From Vibrio neptunius (GTDB taxonomy: Bacteria > Pseudomonadota > Gammaproteobacteria > Enterobacterales > Vibrionaceae), in NCBI RefSeq assembly GCF_000967495.1, contig NZ_JXXU01000014.1:1-64000 (forward strand): a stretch of DNA of 64,000 nucleotides, in the 5' to 3' direction. This document shows, piece after piece, positions 27,962 through 39,438 of the stretch. The translations under genes and the position numbers were made by a program. Numbering within the stretch: the first letter of the stretch is position 1; every line of letters begins with the position of its first letter. The notes beneath the pieces were generated by a model. That model had not been told where the DNA came from. It ran no database searches and worked only from the letters and a program-made list of their open reading frames with translations.

Positions 27962-28027
27962 ATGACATTGAACCAGCTAAACTGGCTAAGTGTAGGTGTT
28001 GCGCTAACGCTGTTTATCGTTTTATAA
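27962..28027 (+). CDS. Possible 21-residue hydrophobic membrane peptide
   Basis: A short ORF encodes MTLNQLNWLSVGVALTLFIV plus a final Leu: a few polar residues, then a stretch of about 13 hydrophobic residues that could span the membrane. It stops 27 bases before a strong intrinsic terminator (28055-28081) and lies in the spacer between ybbO and cnoX. The ribosome site is weak (GGTAA). It could equally be a leader peptide or a fragment of a non-coding RNA. Too short for reliable calling. Confidence 0.35.
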   Translation: MTLNQLNWLSVGVALTLFIVL

Positions 28028-28054
28028 ACACCTTCGCTTGCATTAGGCATCATT

Positions 28055-28081
28055 AACACCGCTATGGAGGGCGGTGTTTTT
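28055..28081 (+). terminator. Intrinsic terminator before cnoX
   Basis: Perfect arms AACACCGC (28055-28062) and GCGGTGTT (28071-28078) with an eight-base loop and TTT. It sits 78 bases before the cnoX start, so cnoX needs its own promoter or read-through. Confidence 0.85.
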
Positions 28082-28158
28082 GTATCGGCTATTCCCTTGA
28101 TATTGGCAGCCGCTGCCCATATGTTGGTTGTATCCAACTCTTTGCAAGGAATCACCAA

Positions 28159-29013
28159 ATGCAATCTCCTTTTATTGTGGAATTGAACGAGCAAAACTTC
28201 CGTCAAGTACTCGAAGGCTCAATGCAAACACCGGTCCTGATTCACTTTTGGGCACCAATGAGCCAAGAAAGTACACAAGTTATTCCGGATCTGCAAAATC
28301 TCGCGCAGCAATACAACGGGGCTTTTACACTCGCGCTCTTAAACTGCGAGCAAGAGCAAATGATTGCAAGCCAATTTGGTGTCCAGGCCCTGCCCACCAT
28401 TGCGCTGTTTGTTAATGGTCAACCTGTCGATGGCTTAGGGGGTCCTCAGGATCTCACCGCGATTCAGGCGATGCTAGCCAACCACCTTCCAAGCCAAGAT
28501 GATCTGAATCTGAAACAAGCTCTAGAACTCATTCAATCTGGTCAGCATTCTCAGGCTTTAACACTGCTACAAGCACTACCTGATGAAATCAAGCAGAAAG
28601 GTGATGTAAAGCTCGCTTTAGCAGACTGCTTGTTAGAGAATCAAAGCTATGACCAAGCCGAAGCCTTACTCGATACCATTCCTATGGAATATCAGGACAA
28701 CTACTACAAAGGCTTAGTGGCAAAGATGGAGCTGCACGCCCAAGCAGCAAACAGCCCTGAAATCCAATCTCTTGAACAGGCGCTAAGCGATAGGCCTGAA
28801 GACGCTCAAACAGCCGCCGAACTCGCCCTGAGTTACCATCAGGTCAACCGGGATGAAGAGGCATTAGAAATACTATGGACGTTCTTAAGCAGTGATTTGA
28901 ATGCTCTGGATGGCGAAATGAAAAAGCACTTTATGGATATTCTAGCAGCACTAGGACAAGGAAATCCAATTGCCGGAAAGTACCGTCGACAACTCTACTC
29001 TGTACTCTATTAG
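28159..29013 (+). CDS. cnoX: Chaperedoxin CnoX (YbbN)
   Basis: 284 residues. The first 110 residues are a thioredoxin fold, starting FIVELNEQNFRQVLEG and containing HFWAPMSQEST where thioredoxin has WCGPC; the active-site cysteines are absent, so it cannot act as a disulfide reductase by that site. The cis-Pro loop ALPTIALFVNGQ is kept. The rest is TPR-like helices (LALADCLLENQSYDQAEALL, AAELALSYHQVNRDEEALEIL). E. coli CnoX holds oxidised clients for GroEL and DnaK; the neighbouring ybbO and qmcA support the assignment. Confidence 0.9.
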   Translation: MQSPFIVELNEQNFRQVLEGSMQTPVLIHFWAPMSQESTQVIPDLQNLAQQYNGAFTLALLNCEQEQMIASQFGVQALPTIALFVNGQPVDGLGGPQDLTAIQAMLANHLPSQDDLNLKQALELIQSGQHSQALTLLQALPDEIKQKGDVKLALADCLLENQSYDQAEALLDTIPMEYQDNYYKGLVAKMELHAQAANSPEIQSLEQALSDRPEDAQTAAELALSYHQVNRDEEALEILWTFLSSDLNALDGEMKKHFMDILAALGQGNPIAGKYRRQLYSVLY

Positions 29014-29030
29014 ACTTCCTAAAAACCTTC

Positions 29031-29057
29031 AAAGCCGGCATGTCCGGCTTTAATTTT
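29031..29057 (+). terminator. cnoX terminator
   Basis: Arms AAAGCCGG (29031-29038) and CCGGCTTT (29044-29051) with a five-base loop and T-rich tail. Confidence 0.85.
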
Positions 29058-29149
29058 ATACGAATTTGGTACAAGTTCTCATTTATGTCATTGTACTGGC
29101 ACATAAATTGAGCAACAATCGACATATTAATTTTTTCAAGGACTCAGAT

Positions 29150-30073
29150 ATGGCTATCGACTCTCTCATTACCATCGGCATTTTTCTCATTGTCGCTATT
29201 GCATTTATTATTGCCAGTGTCAAAACTGTACCTCAGGGTAACCACTGGACTGTAGAGCGTTTTGGTCGCTACACCCTCACTCTAAAGCCGGGACTGAACA
29301 TCATCATTCCTTTTATTGACGGTATAGGTCATAAAATCAATATGATGGAGCGCGTGTTAGACATCCCCGCTCAGGAAGTCATTTCTAAAGATAATGCTAA
29401 CGTCACTATTGATGCCGTCTGTTTTGTTCAAGTAGTGGATGCTGCAAAAGCTGCGTACGAAGTCAATGATCTAGAACACGCCATTCGTAACCTAACTCTT
29501 ACTAACATTCGTACCGTTTTAGGCTCAATGGAACTTGATGAGATGCTGAGTCAACGTGATATGATCAACAGCAAACTGCTGTCCATTGTTGATGAAGCGA
29601 CTAACCCTTGGGGCGTAAAAGTCACACGGATTGAAATTAAGGATGTTCAACCACCAGCCGATCTTACTGCCGCAATGAACGCCCAAATGAAGGCAGAGCG
29701 AAACAAACGTGCTGAAGTCTTAGAAGCTGAAGGGGTTCGACAAGCTGAAATACTACGTGCCGAAGGCCACAAGCAGTCAGAGATCCTCAAAGCTGAAGGT
29801 GATAAACAAGCCGCTATACTTCAGGCAGAAGCGCGTGAACGTGCTGCTGAAGCAGAAGCTCGAGCGACGACTATGGTTTCAGAAGCGATTGCTCAAGGTG
29901 ACATGCAGGCGGTTAACTATTTTATTGCCCAAGGGTATACCGACGCATTGCGTGCGATTGGCCAAGCCGAAAATGGCAAAATTATCATGCTACCGCTTGA
30001 AGCATCGGGCCTGATGGGTTCAGTGGCTGGTATCGCAGAAATGTTCAAGCATCAATCCGACCAAAATAAATAG
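29150..30073 (+). CDS. qmcA: SPFH/stomatin-family membrane protein QmcA
   Basis: 307 residues from ATG 29150, with AAGGA upstream. One N-terminal membrane segment ([20 protein letters not shown]) precedes the SPFH domain ([44 protein letters not shown]). A long heptad-like coiled coil follows with repeats of the type [20 protein letters not shown]. The protein belongs to the prohibitin/stomatin group that forms ring assemblies with NfeD partners. The TTG-started NfeD-like gene begins 8 bases after the stop, so they form one operon. Confidence 0.95.
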   Translation: MAIDSLITIGIFLIVAIAFIIASVKTVPQGNHWTVERFGRYTLTLKPGLNIIIPFIDGIGHKINMMERVLDIPAQEVISKDNANVTIDAVCFVQVVDAAKAAYEVNDLEHAIRNLTLTNIRTVLGSMELDEMLSQRDMINSKLLSIVDEATNPWGVKVTRIEIKDVQPPADLTAAMNAQMKAERNKRAEVLEAEGVRQAEILRAEGHKQSEILKAEGDKQAAILQAEARERAAEAEARATTMVSEAIAQGDMQAVNYFIAQGYTDALRAIGQAENGKIIMLPLEASGLMGSVAGIAEMFKHQSDQNK

Positions 30074-30081
30074 AGGCCCTC

Positions 30082-30534
30082 TTGTTCGAATTACTCGATT
30101 CTCTCAATTATTGGCACTGGTTAGCGTTCGGGCTGGCTTTGCTGGCTGTGGAGTTGCTTGGTACTGCTGGCTATTTTCTATGGCTAGGTTTGTCGGCGCT
30201 AATCATCGGTTTGTTACTCACTATGCTTCCGATGAGTTGGCAACTGCAGTGGATTGCTTTTAGCGTCTTTTCTTTGATGACCACTTGGTTATGGTGGAGG
30301 AGACAATTTAAGAAAGACGTCTCTGACGATTTAAATCGAGATTTAAACCAGAAACAGAAGCAACTTATTGGTCAGACTGTACTGATTGAGGAAGATCTGG
30401 CGCCTGGAAAACATCGCATAAAAGTGGGAGACACCACTTGGTCAGCGCAAACCGAACATACGATACCCGCTGGTGCACTCGCAGAAATCACTCAAGTGGA
30501 CGGTATTATTCTCACCATACAAGAAAAAAAATAA
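30082..30534 (+). CDS. ybbJ: NfeD-like membrane protein, partner of QmcA
   Basis: 150 residues. Two or three hydrophobic segments occupy the first 65 residues (WHWLAFGLALLAVELLGTAGY, LWLGLSALIIGLLLTML), followed by a basic stretch and a soluble OB-fold-like domain (LIGQTVLIEEDLAPGKHRIKVG...TTWSAQ). This is the NfeD C-terminal pattern. The start is TTG 30082, as AGAGG is just ahead and there is no better in-frame ATG. In E. coli the same pair is qmcA-ybbJ. Confidence 0.85.
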   Translation: MFELLDSLNYWHWLAFGLALLAVELLGTAGYFLWLGLSALIIGLLLTMLPMSWQLQWIAFSVFSLMTTWLWWRRQFKKDVSDDLNRDLNQKQKQLIGQTVLIEEDLAPGKHRIKVGDTTWSAQTEHTIPAGALAEITQVDGIILTIQEKK

Positions 30535-30544
30535 TCTCTATCTC

Positions 30545-30576
30545 AAGCTCTTTGTCTCAGCAAAGAGCTTTTTCTT
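30545..30576 (+). terminator. Terminator of qmcA-ybbJ
   Basis: Perfect ten-base arms AAGCTCTTTG and CAAAGAGCTT followed by TTTCTT. Confidence 0.88.
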
Positions 30577-30869
30577 ATCTAGCAACACTTTCTTTGCAGT
30601 AAAAAGCTATAGTTTTAAATCACTTAATGCATTATCGTCTTGAATTAAGTAACGAGTTAAATCGGAAAATAACTTGAATCGAACTCAATCTACTCATTGC
30701 CCATAAAATAACATTTCAAATATATCATTTAGTTATTAATTTGCCTTAAGTAAAAAGTAACAGTTATTTATTAAAGCGAATTTTAAATAACAAAACTTTT
30801 TTTGATCTTTCATCGTTAAGCGACATACTGATAAATATCTCTTTAATGATTTTTAGCGAGGTGTTTAAT
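30577..30869. other. AT-rich spacer, no gene seen
   Basis: About 290 AT-rich bases that should carry the promoter of the small secreted protein downstream. No ORF or stable RNA was recognised. Confidence 0.45.
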
Positions 30870-31046
30870 ATGAAGTATTTAATTGCGTTAGCATGCAGTC
30901 TTACTTTTAGTTTTTCGGTAGTAGCACAATCACCCGTAGGAAGCACTACTTCGGGTCCAATAGTGAAATGTGAATTAAGTCCAGGGGTAGTTGAACGTAT
31001 GCCAATCGTTATATGCAAAAATAGCGATGGTACGGTAATGAGATGA
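30870..31046 (+). CDS. Small secreted peptide, 58 residues
   Basis: Starts at ATG 30870 (AGGT upstream) with a signal peptide of about 19 residues (MKYLIALACSLTFSFSVVAQ). The mature part is only about 38 residues: SPVGSTTSGPIVKCELSP, then a second Cys in PIVICKNSDGTVMR, so one disulfide is possible. No family recognised. It is a single gene ended by a strong terminator shared with the convergent lipoprotein gene. Confidence 0.65.
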   Translation: MKYLIALACSLTFSFSVVAQSPVGSTTSGPIVKCELSPGVVERMPIVICKNSDGTVMR

Positions 31047-31078
31047 AAAAAGGAGCCTTTCAGCTCCTTCTTTTTTTA
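31045..31078. terminator. Bidirectional terminator
   Basis: Arms AAGGAGC and GCTCCTT around CTTTCA, flanked by A-run and T-run. It lies between the convergent small-peptide and lipoprotein genes. Confidence 0.88.
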
Positions 31079-31867
31079 TAATTCTAGCAGTTGTTTAATG
31101 ACTGTTTTTCTTTCTTCTTTTGTTGCTTTTCCATACCAATAACCAAACATTTCTTGTTGTTTGGAGTTTGTTGTGAGGATAACTTTGCTTGAGTTACGAT
31201 TTTCAACAGCCCAGCTCAATAGCTCATCACGTTGTTCTTTAGGCGTTTGCTCAAACCAATATTGTGTCATCTCTATCGCTTTTGAAGAATTACCATCAGT
31301 CTCCATTGTAACGGGAACAGCCACTGAAGCTCTACCAACATTATAATTTGCACTATTCACAACCGCTTCAATGTAGCCAGCAGGAATTGAGAAGGTCATG
31401 TTATTCGCATTTGAAGCAGCGACATTAAATACAAGGTCTTGATACGGCTGCTGCTCGAGAAACTGGCTAGACACTGGGAACTTGACGAACTGAGTTTGGG
31501 TACACACGTCACTACAGGTTTCTGCCGATGCAGCGTAAGGTTTTAAAGCCTCCTTTCTATTGATGCCTTCAACCGTGACTGATTTAAATTCGCTATAGTT
31601 TTTAAAGTACTGCAATTCCATTTTAATAAATGAGTCTGGCACATTTTTTTTCTGTAATGGAACCACATAGTTAAGCTCTAATGATGACTTCACCAACTGA
31701 CTTCCGTTCACTTCAAGTGAATCTGGCTTGAGTGATTTACCAACAATAATTTGATAGTTCTGTTTTGACTCGACTCGCTTTACTGCATCTGTAAAGTCGC
31801 TAGTTGAATCTAATGTAGTACAACCTACCATCAATAAAGGAAGTGACGCTAAAATAATTTTCTTCAT
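31076..31867 (-). CDS. Predicted outer-membrane or periplasmic lipoprotein with a C-terminal repeat
   Basis: 263 residues from ATG 31867. A lipobox LLMVGC puts the acylated Cys at 16. The rest is soluble and carries no recognised domain. Near the C-terminus two similar segments occur: TQYWFEQTPKEQRDELLSW and FGYWYGKATKEERKTVI, each with a Y-W pair and a K-E-x-R helix, suggesting a duplicated small helical unit. A CSDVCTQ pair in the middle could form a disulfide. I could not assign a family. It is transcribed alone and faces the small secreted peptide. Confidence 0.75.
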   Translation of the reverse strand: MKKIILASLPLLMVGCTTLDSTSDFTDAVKRVESKQNYQIIVGKSLKPDSLEVNGSQLVKSSLELNYVVPLQKKNVPDSFIKMELQYFKNYSEFKSVTVEGINRKEALKPYAASAETCSDVCTQTQFVKFPVSSQFLEQQPYQDLVFNVAASNANNMTFSIPAGYIEAVVNSANYNVGRASVAVPVTMETDGNSSKAIEMTQYWFEQTPKEQRDELLSWAVENRNSSKVILTTNSKQQEMFGYWYGKATKEERKTVIKQLLEL

Positions 31868-31942
31868 ATAAACCACCCTGGATATGACTCCGTTATATAC
31901 TATTCGAATTACCCTTTATCTTCAGGCTCTACCTCTCAATAC

Positions 31943-31970
31943 AATAAAAGCTGGCCAATAATGACCAGCG
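31943..31970 (-). terminator. Porin terminator
   Basis: Arms GCTGG and CCAGC with an AT-rich loop, followed on the minus strand by TTTTATTG. Moderate stem. Confidence 0.6.
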
Positions 31971-31999
31971 TATCTTACTAAGAATGAATGTTGATACTC

Positions 32000-33055
32000 T
32001 TAGAAACCGTATTCTAGACCAACACGAACCACGAATGTTTCCGTATTTGTTGCACCATCAGCTGATAATATATCGCGCTGTGCAACACGCACGTAAGGTA
32101 CAAAACCATTGTGAACATACATTAACTGACCGGAAACAACACTGTCTTCGTTGTTGATTTTTACTCCTGCTGTTTCTGAATCCATATTGGCTGCATAACC
32201 TAGCTTAAAGCCCCATGGTCCGGTCCAATACTGGCCGATAACAGAATATGAATCCTGCTCAGATTTTGAACCACCTTGTACATCAGATTCACCGGCTTTA
32301 TATGCTGCAGATAAACCAAAGCCAGCAGGAAGAGACGCTTCAAAACCAACTAAATAGCCGAAAGTATCAGCTTTAGTACCTGCATTTGCATCAGTCTGAC
32401 GATCCGTTTCAGTTTCAAGTGCTGCATGGAAAGTTAGGCTATCATTCAGACGATAGTGCGCCGCTGCACCGTAGAAATAATTATTTTTTACGCTTGCCTC
32501 ACCGCGCCCCGTCGCCAGATTGAAAGTAAAACCGTTGTAATCAACTGAATCGTAGCGTGCCATATCGCCATGACGGTCACGATTGTATGACACATCACCG
32601 CCCCAATCCCAAACAGCACCTAGGCCAGGGTTTGCGTAAGGCCAGTCAATAACTTCATACATGGGCGTAAGCATACGACCAAAGCGTACCTTACCCCAGT
32701 CACCTTGTAGGCCAAGGAAAGTATCACGGTTACCTAATGATGCACCATCGCCATTTTCCCCAACGTAGCCAGACTCTATCTGCATGAAAACATTTAAATT
32801 CTCGTACATATCTTTACTAGCGCGAAAACCAATGCGTGATTCATTCTCGTAGTCATACCCCGTGCCAGTATCAGTAGTCACACCAGCTTTCGTCTCTTCA
32901 GAGTCATAATTTACGATTGAGATTGCTGCCACACCGTAAGCTTGTACATTGAAGTCAGAGATAATACCAACCTGAGATGATTCAGCTGCTAAAGCACCTG
33001 TAGAGACCATCGCCACTGCTGCACCAAGAAGAGTGCGTTTGAACATTTTTTCCAT
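32000..33055 (-). CDS. General porin of the Gram-negative porin family
   Basis: 351 residues from ATG 33055 (AGGAG seven bases before it). The signal peptide is KRTLLGAAVAMVSTGALAA, with mature start near ESSQVG. The sequence alternates strands and turns typical of a 16-strand trimeric porin: RIGFRASKDMYENLNVFMQIESG, DTFLGLQGDWGKVRFGRMLTP, and a C-terminal strand TFVVRVGLEYGF ending in Phe. It resembles the OmpU/OmpC-type porin fold but I do not match it to a specific Vibrio porin. Known Vibrio porins are under ToxR; whether this one is cannot be read. Upstream are two CRP-like sites. Confidence 0.88.
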   Translation of the reverse strand: MEKMFKRTLLGAAVAMVSTGALAAESSQVGIISDFNVQAYGVAAISIVNYDSEETKAGVTTDTGTGYDYENESRIGFRASKDMYENLNVFMQIESGYVGENGDGASLGNRDTFLGLQGDWGKVRFGRMLTPMYEVIDWPYANPGLGAVWDWGGDVSYNRDRHGDMARYDSVDYNGFTFNLATGRGEASVKNNYFYGAAAHYRLNDSLTFHAALETETDRQTDANAGTKADTFGYLVGFEASLPAGFGLSAAYKAGESDVQGGSKSEQDSYSVIGQYWTGPWGFKLGYAANMDSETAGVKINNEDSVVSGQLMYVHNGFVPYVRVAQRDILSADGATNTETFVVRVGLEYGF

Positions 33056-33292
33056 GGAAGAACTCCTAAAAATGAATATAGCTGTTTTTGTTGTTCTCAC
33101 CTCAAGTTGGCCGCCGAAGGGAGAATCATTTCCTATGATGAAAGTAAAAGAGTGATCACTCATTCTTCCCTTTCTAATTTGCATACACTCGGTGTATCCA
33201 TGGACTTAAGACTAACTTCGCGATAAAAAACATCAATCAGAACTTAATTTTCAAATAAAAAAATATGACCAGCTACAAACTTTTATAAACAC

Positions 33293-33308
33293 AGTGATCA
33301 AGATCTAA
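33293..33308. promoter_or_regulatory. CRP-like site A upstream of the porin
   Basis: AGTGATCAAGATCTAA; on the other strand TTAGATCTTGATCACT, close to the CRP consensus TGTGA-TCTAGA-TCACA at most palindromic positions. About 240 bases before the porin start. Same core as site B in opposite orientation. Confidence 0.5.
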
Positions 33309-33437
33309 CTCCGTTATTATCAAGCACATCAAATAAAATAAAATAAATAAAAATCAACAATTTAAAAACAAATGCCAAGTAGGAATAGTTTGAAGTGACT
33401 CGCATAAAAATAGTGAAAAAGAGAAGTTTATCAGTTA

Positions 33438-33453
33438 TAAGATCTTGATCACT
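33438..33453. promoter_or_regulatory. CRP-like site B upstream of the porin
   Basis: TAAGATCTTGATCACT shares 14 bases with the reverse complement of site A. Matches the CRP consensus at the GA-TCT-GA-TCAC core. It is farther from the porin than site A and about 50 bases from the ligA terminator. Confidence 0.5.
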
Positions 33454-33502
33454 GCATTAATATTGGCCTCGGTAATCGTTAAAATCATCAGTATTTTTAC
33501 CA

Positions 33503-33535
33503 CAAAAAAAAACCACCCGTATGGGTGGTTTTTTC
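33503..33535 (-). terminator. ligA terminator
   Basis: Perfect arms AAAACCACCC and GGGTGGTTTT with a four-base loop and a long T-run on the minus strand. Confidence 0.92.
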
Positions 33536-33549
33536 TAATTGAACTGGCT

Positions 33550-36635
<3,086 letters not shown>

Positions 36636-36843
36636 TTTTCGCTCTCAAATTACTCGATACATGTAGACCTTAAGCCAACTTATCGAATCTGGTTAAACCT
36701 TTCTATAACTAACTCTACCAAAACTCTCACCCGTTTTAGAACAACTTAATGTGAGAAGTTCATGCAATGTTGTGATTTTGAACACGCTTTTTTCTTGTTA
36801 AGATAAAAAGCGTTCGATTTCACACCACCAAAAGTCAGGGCTT

Positions 36844-37581
36844 ATGAATTCAAAAATACATCAACGTTCCGGTTTCGGTTACTTCTTTTATGGCCTTGAA
36901 CTTGCGGTCACACCAGGTATCCGTCAATTTGTTCTGCTGCCCTTACTCGCAAATATTTTGCTTGTAGGAGGGGCACTATTTTATCTGTTTTCGCACTTAG
37001 ACGTATGGATAGAGCAGTTAATGGGACAACTTCCTGGGTTTCTTTCTTGGCTAAGCTATATTTTGTGGCCACTAATAGTATTGACAATTTTAGCGACTTT
37101 CTCCTATTTCTTCAGCACATTAGCAAATTTTGTCGCCGCCCCCTTTAACGGTTTATTGGCTGAAAAGGTAGAAGAACACCTAACTGGGAAAAAGGTCAAT
37201 GAGGATGGAATGTTTGCGGTTGTGAGGGATACTCCCAGAATTCTCGCCCGAGAATGGCGAAAGCTACTTTACGTTTTACCAAAAGCCATTGGCCTGTTTA
37301 TTTTGTTGCTGATTCCCGCCTTGGGACAGACACTCGGTCCCGTTCTGTGGTTTGGATTTACGGCTTGGATGTTGGCCATCCAATATTGTGACTACCCTTT
37401 TGACAACCATAAGGTTCCTTTTAACGAAATGCGTAACAATTTGAAACAAAAACAAGGGAAAGCCTATAGTTTTGGGGCTTTAGTCGCCATATTTACAACG
37501 GTTCCGATTTTAAATCTGATTATCATGCCAGTTGCTGTGTGCGGTGCGACAGCAATTTGGGTATCCGAGTTCAAACGCTAG
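36844..37581 (+). CDS. cysZ: Sulfate transporter CysZ
   Basis: 245 residues, four to six membrane segments ([42 protein letters not shown] and others), with the family marks [25 protein letters not shown] and [14 protein letters not shown]. CysZ imports sulfate for cysteine synthesis. It is divergent from zipA and lies 190 bases ahead of cysK. Confidence 0.93.
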   Translation: MNSKIHQRSGFGYFFYGLELAVTPGIRQFVLLPLLANILLVGGALFYLFSHLDVWIEQLMGQLPGFLSWLSYILWPLIVLTILATFSYFFSTLANFVAAPFNGLLAEKVEEHLTGKKVNEDGMFAVVRDTPRILAREWRKLLYVLPKAIGLFILLLIPALGQTLGPVLWFGFTAWMLAIQYCDYPFDNHKVPFNEMRNNLKQKQGKAYSFGALVAIFTTVPILNLIIMPVAVCGATAIWVSEFKR

Positions 37582-37774
37582 TCAACAATTAGTGCATGTT
37601 AGTTAAATAACATGCACTTCATCTCATTCTAATAAGTTATAACTTTTTAATCCTTCTCTAGAATTTTCAGCTAGCCTACTCTTCTAACCACGCACTCTAT
37701 ATTGGGCACAAGAAGTACTGGCTTCTTAACCTGATACACGGTTGATAAGCTTTTAACAGATGAAGGATCACGAC

Positions 37775-38743
37775 ATGAGTAAAATCTACGAAGATAACTC
37801 TCTTACTATCGGTAATACGCCACTAGTACGTCTAAACAAAGTCAGCAAAGGTAAAGTGCTGGCGAAAATTGAGGCTCGTAACCCCAGCTTCAGCGTGAAA
37901 TGCCGTATTGGTGCCAATATGATCTGGGAAGCAGAAAAAACAGGCACTCTAAAACCAGGGATTGAGCTTGTAGAACCTACCAGTGGCAATACCGGTATCG
38001 CTTTAGCTTTCGTAGCAGCCGCTCGTGGTTACAAACTGACTCTGACCATGCCCGAATCCATGAGCCTTGAGCGCCGTAAACTGCTTAAAGCCCTAGGTGC
38101 AAACCTCGAGCTAACCGAAGCGGCAAAAGGTATGAAGGGAGCGATTGCTAAAGCAGAAGAAATTGTAGCAGCCAACCCCGAAAAATACTTGCTGCTACAA
38201 CAGTTCAACAACCCAGCGAATCCACAGATTCACGAAAAAACCACAGGTCCCGAAATCTGGGAAGCGACTGATGGCGAAGTTGACGTATTCGTTGCTGGTG
38301 TAGGCACTGGTGGTACTATCACAGGGACAACTCGATACCTTAAGGGTGAGAAAGGCAAGAACATTGTATCTGTTGCGGTTGAACCAGCAGAATCGCCTGT
38401 TATTGCTCAGGCACTTGCAGGCGAAGAAATCCAACCTGCACCGCATAAAATTCAAGGTATCGGCGCTGGTTTCATCCCCGGCAACCTAGATTTAGAGCTT
38501 CTCGACCGTGTTGAGTCAGTTACTTCTGAGGACGCTATCGAAATGGCACGCAGGCTTATGGAAGAGGAAGGCATTCTGGCTGGCATCTCTTCTGGCGCAG
38601 CGGTTGTTGCCGCGAACAGGTTGGCAGAACTACCTGAATTTGAAGGAAAAACAATCGTAACTGTACTTCCTAGCTCAGGTGAACGTTACTTAAGTACTGC
38701 ACTGTTTTCAGGCATCTTTACAGAGAAAGAGAACCAACAGTAA
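37775..38743 (+). CDS. cysK: Cysteine synthase A (O-acetylserine sulfhydrylase)
   Basis: 322 residues from ATG 37775, with AAGGA upstream; an in-frame start five codons before has no ribosome site. Makes cysteine from O-acetylserine and sulfide with PLP. K42 in [11 protein letters not shown] binds [13 protein letters not shown] is the phosphate-binding loop with substrate contacts, and [14 protein letters not shown] binds the cofactor phosphate. The active-site motif near the C-terminus is [11 protein letters not shown]. Shares the region with cysZ as part of sulfur assimilation. Confidence 0.97.
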   Translation: MSKIYEDNSLTIGNTPLVRLNKVSKGKVLAKIEARNPSFSVKCRIGANMIWEAEKTGTLKPGIELVEPTSGNTGIALAFVAAARGYKLTLTMPESMSLERRKLLKALGANLELTEAAKGMKGAIAKAEEIVAANPEKYLLLQQFNNPANPQIHEKTTGPEIWEATDGEVDVFVAGVGTGGTITGTTRYLKGEKGKNIVSVAVEPAESPVIAQALAGEEIQPAPHKIQGIGAGFIPGNLDLELLDRVESVTSEDAIEMARRLMEEEGILAGISSGAAVVAANRLAELPEFEGKTIVTVLPSSGERYLSTALFSGIFTEKENQQ

Positions 38744-38770
38744 TCCGTTGTCAAATCAATTTTTCGTCTG

Positions 38771-38796
38771 AAAAAGCCCCTTTATGGGGCTTTTTT
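38771..38796 (+). terminator. cysK terminator
   Basis: Arms AAAAAGCCCC and GGGGCTTTTT with a TTTAT loop and extra T-run. Confidence 0.92.
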
Positions 38797-39042
38797 GTTG
38801 ATCCCTGCCTCACCTTTGGTAATATCGGGGCAGTTTTATTTTTAGCTTCAAAATAAAAGCTAAATGAGAATTTATCCCAGTGATGAGATCCAGCACAGAT
38901 TGGAATCATGACTGGAAAATTTGCAATCAGTATCAACTATGACACTAAATGAATATTGTGTATTTGGCACAAAGCGACGTTCGGGGTTAAGCTGAATCTG
39001 ATTTAGAAACGATCAAAATATAAATCAATTGGGGTATATAAC

Positions 39043-39300
39043 ATGTACGAGAAGCAAGTAGAAATCACTGCAGAAAATGGTCTTCACACTCGTCCAGCTG
39101 CACAGTTTGTTAAAGAGGCAAAAGGCTTTGATGCAGACATCACTGTGACTTCTAACGGTAAAAGCGCTAGCGCGAAAAGCCTGTTCAAACTTCAAACTCT
39201 AGGCCTAGTAAAAGGTACGCAAGTTACTATCTCAGCTGAGGGCCCTCAAGCTCAACAAGCTGTTGACCACCTAGTTGCTCTAATGGATCAACTACACTAA
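39043..39300 (+). CDS. ptsH: PTS phosphocarrier protein HPr
   Basis: 85 residues, a standard HPr. The phosphorylated His15 is in [13 protein letters not shown], and the [13 protein letters not shown] segment with Ser46 is the regulatory region (HPr kinase is absent in enteric-type bacteria). It passes phosphate from EI to EIIA proteins. First gene of a pts cluster with ptsI and crr; a 12-pair hairpin stands between it and ptsI. Confidence 0.98.
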   Translation: MYEKQVEITAENGLHTRPAAQFVKEAKGFDADITVTSNGKSASAKSLFKLQTLGLVKGTQVTISAEGPQAQQAVDHLVALMDQLH

Positions 39301-39310
39301 TCCGGTCTGC

Positions 39311-39357
39311 TATTTCTAAAGCCATTTTGTGAAAGCAAAATGGCTTTGTTGGAAATA
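39311..39357 (+). promoter_or_regulatory. Strong hairpin between ptsH and ptsI
   Basis: Perfect 12-base arms AAAGCCATTTTG (39318-39329) and CAAAATGGCTTT (39336-39347) with TGAAAG in the loop, extended by outer complementary blocks TATTTC (39311-39316) and GAAATA (39352-39357). It lacks a T-run, so it is more likely an mRNA stability or processing element than a terminator; it would raise ptsH over ptsI. Confidence 0.65.
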
Positions 39358-39438
39358 GGCCCAGATATAAGCTACACATTATCGGTAGCGAATTCATATT
39401 TTCTCCCGTTTTAAAGTTGACCAATTTAAGGTAAGGCT

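Larger units (their letters stand above)
33056..33502. other. Regulatory spacer between porin and ligA
   Basis: About 450 AT-rich bases with no ORF or RNA gene recognised. It carries two CRP-like sites (33293-33308 and 33438-33453) and a 12-base palindrome GAGTGATCACTC at 33150-33161. Some of it is the long porin leader. Confidence 0.55.

Noticed and set aside
27934..28206. 90-residue minus-strand ORF across the ybbO-cnoX spacer
   Set aside because: It runs over the terminator and the start of cnoX and has no protein features; taken as a shadow frame.
38961..38975. TGTGTATTTGGCACA upstream of ptsH as a CRP site
   Set aside because: Spacer is five bases instead of six, so the dyad is off; not called.
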